From contig NZ_FNGI01000002.1 of NCBI RefSeq assembly GCF_900102945.1, forward strand, positions 341,393 to 405,392: 64,000 nucleotides of DNA. The letters run 5' to 3'. Both the position numbers and the translations under genes were made by a program. Positions 8,776-17,663 of the stretch are shown here, in pieces; positions within the stretch are counted from its first letter, which is position 1, and each line of letters opens with the position of its first letter. The notes beneath the pieces are model-generated. The model had not been told where the DNA came from, did no database searches, and was given only the letters and a program-made list of their open reading frames with translations. This DNA comes from Modicisalibacter muralis. Lineage in GTDB: Bacteria > Pseudomonadota > Gammaproteobacteria > Pseudomonadales > Halomonadaceae.

Positions 8776-8928
8776 AACATGGACAGAGTACCAATGCCTC
8801 GCCCGGCCTGCCAATCGCTTTCGATACGGGTTCCGATAAGCCGGGCTCCCGGCAAATCATCGTGCATCCTGTTAGGCTTGATAGCGTTATGCGGCGCGTT
8901 TCCGTCAACCGACAACGACAACGGAAGT

Positions 8929-9064
8929 GCTGGATAAATCGACGAGCGGAGTGAAGCGCAAGGCGTACGGAGCACAGAAGGCGAGACATAACATGGGTTA
9001 GGTGAGCCTTCGAGCACCGCACAACACAGCGATTTGCTCGCGCAGACATTTAGTCAGTGCTTCC
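8929..9064 (+). repeat. MITE-like dispersed repeat, copy A
   Basis: This is one of three diverged copies of a roughly 140-bp intergenic element (others at 48014-48152, inverted, and 54417-54555). The shared core includes GCACAGAAGGCGAGACATAA followed by a GGTTAGGTGAGCCTTCGAG-like stretch and a CCGC run. The ends, CTGGATAAATCGACGAGCGG and, in reverse complement, CACTGACTAAATGTCTGCGC, are imperfect terminal inverted repeats. This copy fills most of the 348-bp gap between the divergent FAN1 and kbl genes and stops exactly at the kbl Shine-Dalgarno AAGGAG (9065-9070). It is the most diverged copy. No ORF of note is present. Confidence 0.75.
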
Positions 9065-9077
9065 AAGGAGTGATGCC

Positions 9078-10271
9078 ATGTCCCAGGCCTTTCAGGATCA
9101 TCTACGTCACCAGCTAACCGAGCTGCGCGAGGAAGGACTCTACAAGCAGGAGCGCGAGTTGATGTCGCCACAGCGCGCCAAGGTTCGCGTCGAGCGTGGC
9201 GAGGTGATCAATTTCTGCGCCAACAACTACCTGGGCCTGGCCGACGATCCGGAGCTGATCGCTGCCGCCAGGCGTGGGCTCGACGAGCAGGGCTTCGGCA
9301 TGGCCTCGGTGCGCTTCATCTGTGGCACCCACGCCGAGCATCGCCACCTGGAGCAGCGCCTCGCCGAGTTTCTGGGCATGGATGACGCCATCCTCTATTC
9401 GTCGTGCTTCGATGCCAATGGCGGGCTATTCGAGACGCTGTTCGGACCCGAGGACGCCATCATCTCGGACGCACTGAATCACGCCTCGATCATCGACGGC
9501 GTGCGCCTATGCAAGGCGCGCCGCTATCGCTACGCCAACAACGACCTGGCCGAGCTGGAAACACGCCTGCAGGAAGCCGACGCCGCTGGCGCGCGCTTCA
9601 AGCTGATCGCCACCGACGGCGTGTTCTCGATGGATGGCGTGATCGCCAATCTAAAGGGCATCTGCGATCTCGCCGAGCGTTACGGCGCCCTGGTCATGGT
9701 CGACGACTCCCACGCCAGCGGTTTTCTTGGCGCCAGCGGTCGCGGCACGCACGAGTATCACGGCGTGATCGAACGCGTCGATATCATCACCACCACCTTC
9801 GGCAAGGCGCTGGGCGGCGCTTCCGGCGGAGTCACCGCGGCACGCGGCCCGATCGTCGAGTGGCTGCGCCAGCGCTCGCGGCCTTATCTGTTCTCCAACT
9901 CGCTGGCGCCGCCCATCGTCGCCGCCACTCTCACGGCGTTGGACAAGGTCGAAGCCGGCGACGCCCTGCGCGCGCAATTGTGGGATAACGTCGCGCGCTT
10001 TCGCGAGGGCATGAACGCCGCCGGTTTCACGCTGGCCGGCGCCGATCATCCGATTATTCCGGTGATGCTGGGCGATGCCCGCCTCGCCGGGGAGTTCGCC
10101 AATCGGCTGCTGGCCGAGGGCATCTACGTCATCGGCTTTTCCTTCCCGGTGGTACCCAAGGGCCAGGCGCGCATTCGCACCCAGATCAGCGCGGCGCATA
10201 CGTTTGAGCAGATCGATAGCGCCATCGAGGCATTTACCCGTATCGGCCGGGAACTGGGGGTAATCGCATGA
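9078..10271 (+). CDS. kbl: Glycine C-acetyltransferase (2-amino-3-ketobutyrate CoA ligase)
   Basis: PLP enzyme of 397 residues that converts 2-amino-3-ketobutyrate plus CoA to glycine and acetyl-CoA, the second step of threonine breakdown. Family marks are [17 protein letters not shown] near residue 50, [10 protein letters not shown] around 211 and the PLP-lysine motif [14 protein letters not shown] (Lys about 243). The length equals typical Kbl. The ATG at 9078 is preceded by AAGGAG at a spacing of 7. The last codons overlap the tdh start (ATGA), so the two enzymes are translationally coupled and the labile ketobutyrate intermediate is made and used side by side. Confidence 0.97.
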   Translation: MSQAFQDHLRHQLTELREEGLYKQERELMSPQRAKVRVERGEVINFCANNYLGLADDPELIAAARRGLDEQGFGMASVRFICGTHAEHRHLEQRLAEFLGMDDAILYSSCFDANGGLFETLFGPEDAIISDALNHASIIDGVRLCKARRYRYANNDLAELETRLQEADAAGARFKLIATDGVFSMDGVIANLKGICDLAERYGALVMVDDSHASGFLGASGRGTHEYHGVIERVDIITTTFGKALGGASGGVTAARGPIVEWLRQRSRPYLFSNSLAPPIVAATLTALDKVEAGDALRAQLWDNVARFREGMNAAGFTLAGADHPIIPVMLGDARLAGEFANRLLAEGIYVIGFSFPVVPKGQARIRTQISAAHTFEQIDSAIEAFTRIGRELGVIA

Positions 10272-11293
10272 AGGCGCTGGCAAAACTCAAGGCGGAGCCG
10301 GGCATCTGGATGACCGATGCGCCGATCCCCGAGATCGGCCACAACGATGTATTGATCAAGATTCACCGCACCGCGATCTGCGGCACCGACATGCACATCT
10401 ATCAATGGGACGAGTGGTCGCAGAAGACCGTGCCGGTGCCGATGGTCACCGGCCATGAGTACGCCGGCGAAGTGGTCGCCATCGGTCAGGAAGTCAGCGG
10501 CTACCAGATCGGCGACCGGGTTTCCGGCGAGGGCCATGTGACCTGCGGGCATTGCCGCAACTGCCGCGCCGGGCGCACGCACCTGTGCCGCAACAGCGTC
10601 GGCGTGGGCGTCAACCGCCCCGGCGCCTTCGCCGAATACATGACCCTGCCGGCCTTCAACCTGTTCAAGCTGCCCGACGAGATTCCCTTCGAGCTGGCGG
10701 CGATCTTCGATCCCTTCGGCAACGCCGTGCATACCGCGCTGTCGTTCGACGTGGTCGGCGAGGACGTGCTGATCACCGGCGCCGGGCCCATCGGCATCAT
10801 GGCCGCCGCCGTGGTGCGCCATATCGGCGCGCGCCACGTGGTGATCACCGACGTCAACGACTACCGGCTGGCCTTGGCGGAGAAGATGGGCGCCACCCGC
10901 ACCGTGAATGTCTCGCGCGAGCATCTGCAGGACGTGATGGCCGACCTGAACATGAGCGAGGGCTTCGACGTGGTGCTGGAAATGTCCGGCGTGCCATCGG
11001 CGGTGAGCGAGATGCTCGACGTGATCAATCATGGCGGCAAGATCGCCATGCTGGGCATTCCACCCGAGGAGATGGCCATCGACTGGACCAAGGTGATCTT
11101 CAAGGGCCTGACCATCAAGGGTATCTACGGCCGCGAGATGTTCGAAACCTGGTACAAGATGGCCAGCCTGATCCAGTCGGGGCTCGATTTAAACCCGATC
11201 ATCACCCACCGCTTCAAGATCGACGACTTCGAGCAGGGCTTCGAGGTGATGGGCTCGGGTCAGTCCGGCAAGGTAATACTGGACTGGACCTGA
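10268..11293 (+). CDS. tdh: L-threonine 3-dehydrogenase
   Basis: Zinc-dependent, NAD-linked medium-chain dehydrogenase of 341 residues that oxidises threonine to 2-amino-3-ketobutyrate. It has the catalytic zinc Cys38 in [11 protein letters not shown], the GHEYAGEVV motif and the four-cysteine structural zinc lobe ([15 protein letters not shown]). The Rossmann segment is [18 protein letters not shown]. Length and motifs match Tdh closely. Its start overlaps the kbl stop by 4 bp, a kbl-tdh operon as in many gammaproteobacteria. The glycine produced links it to the glycine-yielding betaine pathway elsewhere in the window. Confidence 0.97.
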   Translation: MKALAKLKAEPGIWMTDAPIPEIGHNDVLIKIHRTAICGTDMHIYQWDEWSQKTVPVPMVTGHEYAGEVVAIGQEVSGYQIGDRVSGEGHVTCGHCRNCRAGRTHLCRNSVGVGVNRPGAFAEYMTLPAFNLFKLPDEIPFELAAIFDPFGNAVHTALSFDVVGEDVLITGAGPIGIMAAAVVRHIGARHVVITDVNDYRLALAEKMGATRTVNVSREHLQDVMADLNMSEGFDVVLEMSGVPSAVSEMLDVINHGGKIAMLGIPPEEMAIDWTKVIFKGLTIKGIYGREMFETWYKMASLIQSGLDLNPIITHRFKIDDFEQGFEVMGSGQSGKVILDWT

Positions 11294-11307
11294 GCCCAAA
11301 AGACGGG

Positions 11308-11339
11308 TGAGCAAGGTAAGGCTTAATCGGCCTTGCTCA
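11308..11339. terminator. Hairpin between convergent tdh and the TUDOR-domain gene
   Basis: TGAGCAAGG (11308-11316) and CCTTGCTCA (11331-11339) form a 9-bp perfect stem with a 14-nt loop, between the tdh stop and the end of the opposing small gene. The right arm lies inside the last codons of that gene. On the minus strand TTTT follows a few bases later, while on the plus strand no T-run follows, so it is only a weak terminator candidate. Confidence 0.3.
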
Positions 11340-11535
11340 GCGCACTCTCCTTATGCGCCGCGATATGCTCGGTCTTGTCGCTCTTTATCTCGTATTGCGG
11401 CTCTTCCTCCGAGGCGCGGCGGTTGTGCCCCTTGTACTCGAAATCCTCGGTATGCACCTGGGTGATCGTACCGCTCACGTGCCCCGCTTCGGAGTTCCAT
11501 TTCACGTGGTCGCCGACCTTGAATCGGGTAGCCAT
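11323..11535 (-). CDS. Small TUDOR-like domain protein (DUF2945/Hva1 family)
   Basis: A 70-residue protein, MATRFKVGDHVKWNSEAGHV, then GTITQVHTEDFEYKGHNRRA and a charged tail. The VGDHVKWNSEAG...G.I.....(D/E)F.YKGH pattern is that of the PF11160 'hypervirulence associated protein TUDOR domain' family, small cytoplasmic proteins of unknown function found in many soil and halophilic bacteria. It lies 31 bp downstream of the PEBP-family gene on the same strand and may be co-transcribed with it. A purine-rich Shine-Dalgarno (GGGAGG) precedes the ATG. Confidence 0.85.
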   Translation of the reverse strand: MATRFKVGDHVKWNSEAGHVSGTITQVHTEDFEYKGHNRRASEEEPQYEIKSDKTEHIAAHKESALSKAD

Positions 11536-11566
11536 GCTAGCGTCCTCCCTGGATGGTTTCTTGCCC

Positions 11567-12199
11567 TCACTGGCCGCGACGCAGGTCGGGGTTGAGCGTG
11601 TAGGTGCCGGTCAGCGTCGCCTGATCGAGAATGTGCCCCTGCATGGCCTCGAGTACCTCGGCGCCGGTGAATTCACCAGACAATTCCAGTGAGTCCACGT
11701 CCAGCGCGTAGACGGTGAAGCGATAACGGTGGATCAGTTCGTCGTTCCATGGCGGGCAAGGGCCATCGTAACCGCCATAGATACCGCCCATGTCCGGGTC
11801 GTCGGCCAGGAAATCGGTGAAGGTATTGATCCCGCGCACACCAAAGGCGGCCTTTCCCGGCGACTTGCCCTTGGCGGTCACGCCGTCCGAATCCTCGCCT
11901 TCGCCGATATCGCGGGATTCACCGGGAACGTCGACCAGCACCCAATGGTAGAAATCGACACGCGGCATGCTCGCCGGCAGCGACTTGCCCTGCTGGTTGA
12001 CGTCGCTGGGGTCGCCGGGCACGTCCGGGTCGACCACGATCACCGCGAAGCTGCGCGTATTCTCGGGGGCATCCGACCAGCTAAGCGCCGGGTTGCGATT
12101 GGGCCCCAGGGTCATCGGCTCGCCATCGCCGGGCACGCCAAAGGCGAAGGTACCGGGGATCGGCTGCTGGTCGTCGATGCCATGAACGGTTAGTTGCAT
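11567..12199 (-). CDS. YbhB/YbcL-type phosphatidylethanolamine-binding (Raf kinase inhibitor-like) protein
   Basis: A 210-residue PEBP-family protein with the ligand-pocket motifs FAVIVVDPDVPGDPSDV (about residues 51-67) and FYHWVLVDVPG (about 83-93). GGYDGPCPPWNDELIHRYRF and TVYALDV follow (about 143-170). The bacterial proteins are cytoplasmic or periplasmic with unknown ligands; no signal peptide is seen here. The version is longer than E. coli YbhB (about 158 residues) because of inserts around 68-80 and 95-140. It forms a small minus-strand unit with the TUDOR-like gene. Confidence 0.9.
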   Translation of the reverse strand: MQLTVHGIDDQQPIPGTFAFGVPGDGEPMTLGPNRNPALSWSDAPENTRSFAVIVVDPDVPGDPSDVNQQGKSLPASMPRVDFYHWVLVDVPGESRDIGEGEDSDGVTAKGKSPGKAAFGVRGINTFTDFLADDPDMGGIYGGYDGPCPPWNDELIHRYRFTVYALDVDSLELSGEFTGAEVLEAMQGHILDQATLTGTYTLNPDLRRGQ

Positions 12200-12338
12200 G
12201 CTCAGCTCCTTCGAGTCAATGGATAGCGTCGCTTTCAGCCTAGCTCAGGGGCGCAGTCAACGGCCAGACACGCGGCGACAAGAAGATGCTAACCTCGACC
12301 GATCAGTCATTTTCGCACCGGGTATATCACGACGCGCC

Positions 12339-13166
12339 ATGACCCCCACCGAACTGCTCGCCCAACCCGCCAGCCTCAATTGGCACCAGTGCCTGGCCCG
12401 GCTGATCCAGAATGCCGGCGCAACGTCCTTCCCCGGCTTGCTGGAACAGGCGCTGCGCGAACGCATCGCCTTCGACTCGATCCTGATCAATACCTACAAG
12501 GGCCGCCACCGACCGCTACTGATTCATGACGACTGCCCGGCGCACCTGCGCGAGCTGTGGGTCGAGCGCTACCTGAGCGAAGCCTACCTGCTCGACCCGA
12601 TCTTCACCGCCGTGCAACGCGGGCTCGACGCTGGCATGCATCGCCTGCGCGAACTGGCGCCGGACCGCTTCGAGGCCAGCGACTACTACCACCACTACTA
12701 TCGCGCGCTGGGCCTCGGCGACGAGGTCGGGCTGTTCACCCGTGTGGCGCCGGATGTAGTGCTGGTGGTGTCGTTGGGTTTCCGCCGCGATGGCGCGCCC
12801 CTGACCCGGCGCGGCCTGCAGGCATTGCGTCACGTCGCCCCGGTGTTCGAGGTGCTGCTCGGCGAGTACTGGCACTGGCAGGGCGGCCAGTTCCAGGCGT
12901 GCCTGGAGGCCCAAGCGCCGGTGGAAGCGGCCTTCGCCAGCTTCGGCCGCGAGCGGCTCACCGCCCGCGAGCAGGAGATCGTGCGCCTGCTGCTGGCCGG
13001 CCACTCGACCAAGTCGGCGGCGCGCGAACTCGGCATCAGCGACGGCACCGTCAAGGTCCATCGCAAGCACCTCTACCAGCGCCTCGATGTCTCCAGCCAG
13101 TCGCAGCTGTTCCGCCTGTTCCTCGATCACGTGGCGCTGGTGTCGCGGCGTCAGCAGAGTCAGTGA
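12339..13166 (+). CDS. LuxR-family transcriptional regulator
   Basis: A 275-residue protein with a C-terminal LuxR/FixJ helix-turn-helix (about 205-262): LTAREQEIVRLLLAGHSTKS, then LGISDGTVKVHRKHLYQRL. The N-terminal 200 residues have no receiver Asp motif and do not show the acyl-homoserine-lactone domain signature, so the signal is unknown. I chose the ATG at 12339 (MTPTELLAQP); the frame extends further upstream but overlaps the divergent PEBP start. It ends convergent with the IclR gene, overlapping it by 7 bp. Its position beside the cupin/Tct catabolic cluster may be coincidental. Confidence 0.85.
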   Translation: MTPTELLAQPASLNWHQCLARLIQNAGATSFPGLLEQALRERIAFDSILINTYKGRHRPLLIHDDCPAHLRELWVERYLSEAYLLDPIFTAVQRGLDAGMHRLRELAPDRFEASDYYHHYYRALGLGDEVGLFTRVAPDVVLVVSLGFRRDGAPLTRRGLQALRHVAPVFEVLLGEYWHWQGGQFQACLEAQAPVEAAFASFGRERLTAREQEIVRLLLAGHSTKSAARELGISDGTVKVHRKHLYQRLDVSSQSQLFRLFLDHVALVSRRQQSQ

Positions 13167-13936
13167 GGTTGGTGGACGAGTCGACAAAGGCTTTCAATAA
13201 CACGTGCCTCCACATCTTCATCTAGACGGTAGCGCGGCACGCTGACACTGATGGCCCCGGCAGGTCTTCCATCGGCGGCATAGATTGCGTGACCAAAACA
13301 AATGATGCTTTTTTCGTTTTCTTCATTGTCGATGGCATAGCCGCGCTCCCGGGTGTTCTGTAACTCCGCCCGTAAGGCTTCCAAGGAAATGAGCGTCTTC
13401 CCGGTGATGGGCTCTAAATTCAGCTTCGTCAGATATTGCTCACATTCGCTAGCGTCCAGTGCCGCCAAGTAGGCCTTGCCCACCGAAGTGGAGTGCATGG
13501 GAATGGGCATGCCGACATAGGAGGCCATGCGTACCGTCTCGGTGGATTCGACCTTGTCGATGAACGTCATATGGCACCCGTAGGGCACCGCAAGATGCAC
13601 GGTCTCGCCGGTGGCCCTACCGACAGCCTGCAGCGTGCTGCGCATGCGGTCTTGCAGACTGCTTTGAGAGAGCGACTGCTGGGCCAGGCGGACGATCTGC
13701 CGACCCAGCACATACTCCCCACCCAGCGGGTTGCGCTCGATGAAGCCTTCTCGTTCCAGCGTGTTCAGTAGCCGATAGACGGTCGGTCGGGGCAATGCCA
13801 GGCGCTGCTGAATGGCCCGTGCACTGGCCTCAGACCCCAGTTCGGGAATCACCTGAAGGAGCCTCAATCCCTTGGTGACGGCCGCCGCCCCCTGCACCTG
13901 CGCCGGCCTTGAAAGTTCGCCCTTGGCCTCGCTCAT
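13160..13936 (-). CDS. IclR-family transcriptional regulator
   Basis: A 258-residue regulator with an N-terminal winged helix-turn-helix (AAAVTKGLRLLQVIPELGSE, then IQQRLALPRPTVYRLLNTLE, about residues 18-70). The C-terminal IclR effector domain has LAVPYGCHMTFIDKVESTET, MHSTSVGKAYLAALD, GYAIDNEENEKSIICFGHAIY and GAISVSVPRYR. It is divergent from the cupin dioxygenase/Tct/SDR/RraA operon, with two tandem 15-bp operator-like sites between them, so it very likely controls that operon and itself. The effector would be the transported compound or a derivative. Confidence 0.92.
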   Translation of the reverse strand: MSEAKGELSRPAQVQGAAAVTKGLRLLQVIPELGSEASARAIQQRLALPRPTVYRLLNTLEREGFIERNPLGGEYVLGRQIVRLAQQSLSQSSLQDRMRSTLQAVGRATGETVHLAVPYGCHMTFIDKVESTETVRMASYVGMPIPMHSTSVGKAYLAALDASECEQYLTKLNLEPITGKTLISLEALRAELQNTRERGYAIDNEENEKSIICFGHAIYAADGRPAGAISVSVPRYRLDEDVEARVIESLCRLVHQPH

Positions 13937-13970
13937 GTGAGCTCCTTTATACGAATGTCTAAGTCACCAA

Positions 13971-13993
13971 GCCCCGTCGTCGATTGACGGGGC
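13971..13993. other. GC-rich hairpin in the IclR/dioxygenase intergenic region
   Basis: GCCCCGTC and GACGGGGC form an 8-bp perfect stem around a 7-nt loop, 34 bp upstream of the IclR start and before the -35 of the dioxygenase promoter. No T-run follows on either strand. It could be a leader structure of the iclR mRNA or a protein site; nothing more can be said. Confidence 0.35.
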
Positions 13994-14010
13994 AATGGTG
14001 CCCTCTTACC

Positions 14011-14058
14011 TTGACTCCAAGTTGTCCATATTATGAATCATATGTCCACATTATGGAC
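14011..14058 (+). promoter_or_regulatory. Promoter and tandem IclR-type operators for the dioxygenase/Tct operon
   Basis: A -35-like TTGACT (14011-14016) is followed after 15-16 nt by a -10-like TATGAA (14032-14037). Two 15-bp sites, GTCCATATTATGAAT (14024-14038) and GTCCACATTATGGAC (14044-14058), lie over and just downstream of the -10, with starts exactly 20 bp (two helical turns) apart. The second is an inverted repeat (GTCCA-N5-TGGAC). Position over the promoter and the adjacent divergent IclR gene suggest cooperative binding by that regulator. Confidence 0.6.
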
Positions 14059-14074
14059 GAAAGACGGAGGAAAC

Positions 14075-14599
14075 ATGCCCGCCAACGACGATCAGCACAA
14101 GCGCATGCCTTATCAATACTCACAACCGACAGAGGCCTCCGCCGATATCGTAGTACCGAACGCAATACCCGAGGACGAACGGGTCTGGGTACCCCAGGCG
14201 GAGAACGTCGACTTTCGCCCGCTGTGTCTCAACGCCTCTCAAGGCTATTGGGTCAACCTGCTGCGGGTTCGCAAGTCGGGCGTACTGAGTCGTCACCGCC
14301 ACCCCAACCCGGTGCACGGCATGGTACTGAAGGGGCAATGGCGCTACCTGGAACACGATTGGGTGGCTACCGAGGGAAGCTATGTCTACGAGCCCCCCGG
14401 AGAAACCCATACCTTGGTCGTAGACGACGACGTGGAAGAGATGATCACCCTCTTTCAGGTGAACGGCGTGATGTATTACGTCGACCCCTGGGGCGAGCAC
14501 CTGGGGTTCGAGGACGTCTTCACCAAGATCGACATGTGCCGCAAGCACTACGAATCATGCGGACTGGGGCGGGAATATGTCGACCAGTTCATTCGTTGA
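14075..14599 (+). CDS. Cupin dioxygenase, 2,4'-dihydroxyacetophenone dioxygenase-like
   Basis: A 174-residue single-domain cupin. Metal-binding motifs are SRHRHPNPVHGMVLKG (HxH, about residues 73-78) and PPGETHTLVVDDDVEEM (His about 113). Length and flanking sequence resemble 2,4'-dihydroxyacetophenone dioxygenases, iron enzymes that split an alpha-hydroxyketone into an aromatic acid and formate. Family members of this type are widely annotated but few are tested, so the substrate is uncertain. The ATG at 14075 has the Shine-Dalgarno CGGAGG (14065-14070); the upstream ATGs lie in the operators. First gene of a probable seven-gene operon. Confidence 0.75.
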   Translation: MPANDDQHKRMPYQYSQPTEASADIVVPNAIPEDERVWVPQAENVDFRPLCLNASQGYWVNLLRVRKSGVLSRHRHPNPVHGMVLKGQWRYLEHDWVATEGSYVYEPPGETHTLVVDDDVEEMITLFQVNGVMYYVDPWGEHLGFEDVFTKIDMCRKHYESCGLGREYVDQFIR

Positions 14600-14658
14600 G
14601 TGCTGCGAACCGCGCTCCCTGGCAGGTAATACAACAAGACAAGTAAGGAGACTCTCCG

Positions 14659-15633
14659 ATGACTTTTAAAACAACCTCACGCGCCCTCTCTGCCGGCCTG
14701 ATCGCCCTGGGTCTATCGTTCGGCGTCGCCCATGCCGCTTACCCCGAAAAGCCCATCCAACTGATCGTTCCCTGGTCCGCCGGCGGGGGCACCGACGCCA
14801 TCGCACGGCAATTGGCCAGCGGCCTGCAGGAGCAATTGGGTCAACCCGTCAATGTCGTCAACCGCACCGGCGGAGGCGGTATCGTCGGGCATACCACCAT
14901 GGCCATGGCCGAACCCGACGGCTATACCCTGGGGCTGGTGACGGCTGAAATCAGCACCTATCGCAATATAGGCACCTCCGACATCTCGTATGAGGACCTG
15001 ACGCCCATCGCCATGATCAATTTCGATTCGGCGGCGTTCAACGTCGGCGCCGAATCCGAGTGGGATACGCTGGATCAGGCCTTGGCCGACATCAAGGCGA
15101 ATCCCGGTGAGTACACGGTTTCCGGCTCCGGCCCGGGAGCGGCCTATCATCTTGCCTTCTCCGGCTTTCTGGACCAACAAGGCATCGACCCCACCAGCGT
15201 CGCCCTGGTACCCAGCGAGGGCGCTGCACCGGGCTTCCAGGAACTGGCTGCTGGCGGCGTGGATATCGTCTTCTCCTCCCTGCCGGAAGCCGAGTCGATG
15301 CGCAAGGCCGGTCGCGTCGATACCTTGGCGGTGTTCTCCGAAGAACGCCTCGAGGCTTTCCCCGACGTGCCTACCGCCGAGGAATTGACCGGTCAACCCT
15401 GGGCTGCCGGCACCTGGCGCGGCCTGGCAGGGCCGAAGGGCCTCCCCGAAGACATCGTCGAAACGCTGGCCGAAGCGACCCACAAGGTATGGGAATCCGA
15501 GCAGTTCCAGTCGTTCATGGAGCAACGTGGCTTCGGCACCCAGTGGCGCGGGCCCCAGGCGTTCGGCGAGTTCATGGCCCAGGAAGATGAGCAGAACGGC
15601 AAGATCATCGACAAACTGGGACTTGCGCAATAA
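14659..15633 (+). CDS. Tripartite tricarboxylate transporter substrate-binding protein (TctC/Bug family)
   Basis: Periplasmic solute receptor of 324 residues. The signal peptide ends FGVAHA-AYPEKPIQ. The Bug-family opening YPEKPIQLIVPWSAGGGTDA and NRTGGGGIVGHTTMA loops, which in this family bind a carboxylate through main-chain contacts, are clear. AAGGVDIVFSSLPEA fits the usual second-lobe hinge. It precedes tctB and tctA and follows the dioxygenase by 59 bp with the RBS AAGGAG. The transported compound is presumably a carboxylic or keto acid handled by the enzymes of this operon. Confidence 0.93.
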   Translation: MTFKTTSRALSAGLIALGLSFGVAHAAYPEKPIQLIVPWSAGGGTDAIARQLASGLQEQLGQPVNVVNRTGGGGIVGHTTMAMAEPDGYTLGLVTAEISTYRNIGTSDISYEDLTPIAMINFDSAAFNVGAESEWDTLDQALADIKANPGEYTVSGSGPGAAYHLAFSGFLDQQGIDPTSVALVPSEGAAPGFQELAAGGVDIVFSSLPEAESMRKAGRVDTLAVFSEERLEAFPDVPTAEELTGQPWAAGTWRGLAGPKGLPEDIVETLAEATHKVWESEQFQSFMEQRGFGTQWRGPQAFGEFMAQEDEQNGKIIDKLGLAQ

Positions 15634-15663
15634 GCCCGGTAGCCGAGTGCGACAGGAGTCGTC

Positions 15664-16134
15664 ATGCGCATCAATGATCTCCTGCTCGGTGTGGTGATGG
15701 CCCTGCTGGGTGCCATCACCATCTGGGCCTCGCGAGACTTTCCTTCGCTCCCGCGCCAGCCATACGGCGCGGGGACCTTTCCCACCCTGATTGGCGCTCT
15801 ACTGGTCGTGTTCGGCGGAATCATGGCGCTACGCGGCTGGCGGCGACGTGGCGCGCTCTTCGCCTGGCAAGGAGAGGTTGGGCCGAAACGCGTGCTGTTC
15901 TGCATTGCCATGGTCATCGCCGCCGTCGTCGCTTATATCGAACTGACGCCCATCCTGGGCTTTCCCGTCGTGTCACTGGTTTTACTGACACTGATGATCG
16001 ACTGGCTGACTTCACATCGCTGGGTTCTTGCCACAAGCGTCGCCGTGATCGCGACCGCCCTGGTGTGGTTGGCGTTCGCCAAGTTGCTTCATGTGCCATT
16101 AGCGTTGGGCGTACTGGAAAAGGTGGTCTACTGA
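15664..16134 (+). CDS. Tripartite tricarboxylate transporter small membrane subunit TctB
   Basis: A 156-residue membrane protein with four hydrophobic segments (about residues 5-22, 38-55, 78-97 and 105-150, the last probably two helices). YGAGTFPTLIGALLVVFGGI near residue 37 is typical for TctB. It lies between the substrate receptor and TctA; its stop TGA overlaps the TctA start ATG by one base, so translation is coupled. Subunits of this family are poorly conserved, so order and length carry much of the assignment. Confidence 0.9.
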   Translation: MRINDLLLGVVMALLGAITIWASRDFPSLPRQPYGAGTFPTLIGALLVVFGGIMALRGWRRRGALFAWQGEVGPKRVLFCIAMVIAAVVAYIELTPILGFPVVSLVLLTLMIDWLTSHRWVLATSVAVIATALVWLAFAKLLHVPLALGVLEKVVY

Positions 16135-17639
16135 TGGCGGAACTACAACAAGCCCTATCGATGGTTTTCGCCTGGGACATTCTGGCCATCGTCGTGGGAG
16201 CATCCCTGTTCGGACTTTTCATGGGTGCGATTCCCGGCCTGACGGCGACGATGGCCACCGCATTGCTGGTGCCGGTGACATTTTTCATGGAACCGCTTCC
16301 AGCGATCGGCGCCATCGTTTCGGCCACGGCCATGGCCATCGTGGCCGGCGACATCCCCGGCGCATTGCTACGCATCCCGGGCACCCCGGCCTCGGCCGCC
16401 TATACCGATGAAGCGTATCTGATGGGCCGCCAGGGCAAGGTCGGCCAAGCACTCGGCATCAATCTCGCTTGCTCCATGGTAGGGGGCTTGATCGGGGTGG
16501 CCATGCTGGCATTCTTCTCGCCACTGATCGCCGAATTCGCGCTCCGCTTCACCAGCGACGAATACTTCTGGCTGGCTCTGCTGGGCCTTTCCTGCGCTGT
16601 GCTGGTATCCGGCAGCGACCCCTTGAAGGGGGTGATCTCAATGCTGCTGGGCTTGCTGATCTCGATGGTCGGCATGAGTTCGGTGTCGGGACAGATGCGA
16701 TTTACCTTCGACATCCCCGGTCTACTGGGTGGCATCTCGATCCTGCCGGTACTGATCGGGCTGTTCGCGGTCGCCGAGCTGCTGCGCCGAATCCCCGAGG
16801 TGGGCAGAATCTCGATTCCCAGGCCACCAACGGTCAAGAAGCCCTTCGAAGGCGTGGGCCGGGAAATGTGGCGCTACAAGGGAGGCGGCATACGCAGCGG
16901 CTTTCTAGGCACGCTGATCGGGGCACTGCCCGGTGCCGGGGCGGACATCGCCTCATGGGTCTGTTATGCCATCTCGCGCAAGCTGTCCCGCACCCCAGAA
17001 AAATTCGGCACTGGCCACCCCGAAGGCCTGGTCTCGGCAAGTGCGGCCAACAATGCGGCACTTTCCGGCGCCTACATCCCAGCGTTGGTATTCGGCATCC
17101 CGGGCGATACGATCACCGCCATCATCATCGGCGTGCTGATGATGAAAGGAATAACGCCGGGGCCCGATGTATTCACCAACGATGCCGTGTTGATCAATGC
17201 GATCTTCATCGTCTTTCTACTGGCCAATTTGCTACTGCTGCCGCTGGGCCTGCTGGCGGTGCGTAGCGCTCGGCATATTCTGTCCATTCCCTCCGGCGTG
17301 CTCTACCCCCTGATTCTGTTGTTCTGCATCGTCGGGGCCTTCGCCACCAACAACAGCATGCTGGATGTCTGGATCATGCTGGGGTTAGGGCTTTTGGCCT
17401 ATCTCATGGCGGAAAACGACTTTCCCATCGGCCCCATGATCCTGGCGGTCATCCTGGGACCGATCATCGAGAGCAATTTCCTACGCTCCATGATCAAGGC
17501 CCAAGGCGATATGCTCGAGCTGTTCGACCGCCCCATCGCCACCACTCTGGGTTGTCTGGCCCTGCTGGTATGGGCCAGCATCATCTTCTCGACTTTCTGG
17601 AACATGCGGATATCGGCTCATGAGGCCGGCTCCACCTGA
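16134..17639 (+). CDS. Tripartite tricarboxylate transporter large membrane subunit TctA
   Basis: A 501-residue integral membrane protein with about twelve hydrophobic segments. TctA signatures are GAIPGLTATMATALLVPVTF (about 24-43) and AGDIPGALLRIPGTPASAAY (about 65-84), plus the mirrored motif FGIPGDTITAIIIGVLMMKG near residue 320. It is the Na+- or H+-coupled transport channel working with the TctC receptor. The start is the ATG overlapping the tctB stop (TGATG). The following SDR gene starts 24 bp downstream, so transport and metabolism are encoded on one transcript. Confidence 0.95.
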   Translation: MAELQQALSMVFAWDILAIVVGASLFGLFMGAIPGLTATMATALLVPVTFFMEPLPAIGAIVSATAMAIVAGDIPGALLRIPGTPASAAYTDEAYLMGRQGKVGQALGINLACSMVGGLIGVAMLAFFSPLIAEFALRFTSDEYFWLALLGLSCAVLVSGSDPLKGVISMLLGLLISMVGMSSVSGQMRFTFDIPGLLGGISILPVLIGLFAVAELLRRIPEVGRISIPRPPTVKKPFEGVGREMWRYKGGGIRSGFLGTLIGALPGAGADIASWVCYAISRKLSRTPEKFGTGHPEGLVSASAANNAALSGAYIPALVFGIPGDTITAIIIGVLMMKGITPGPDVFTNDAVLINAIFIVFLLANLLLLPLGLLAVRSARHILSIPSGVLYPLILLFCIVGAFATNNSMLDVWIMLGLGLLAYLMAENDFPIGPMILAVILGPIIESNFLRSMIKAQGDMLELFDRPIATTLGCLALLVWASIIFSTFWNMRISAHEAGST

Positions 17640-17663
17640 AGTACACATCCTGAAAGGAGTCTT

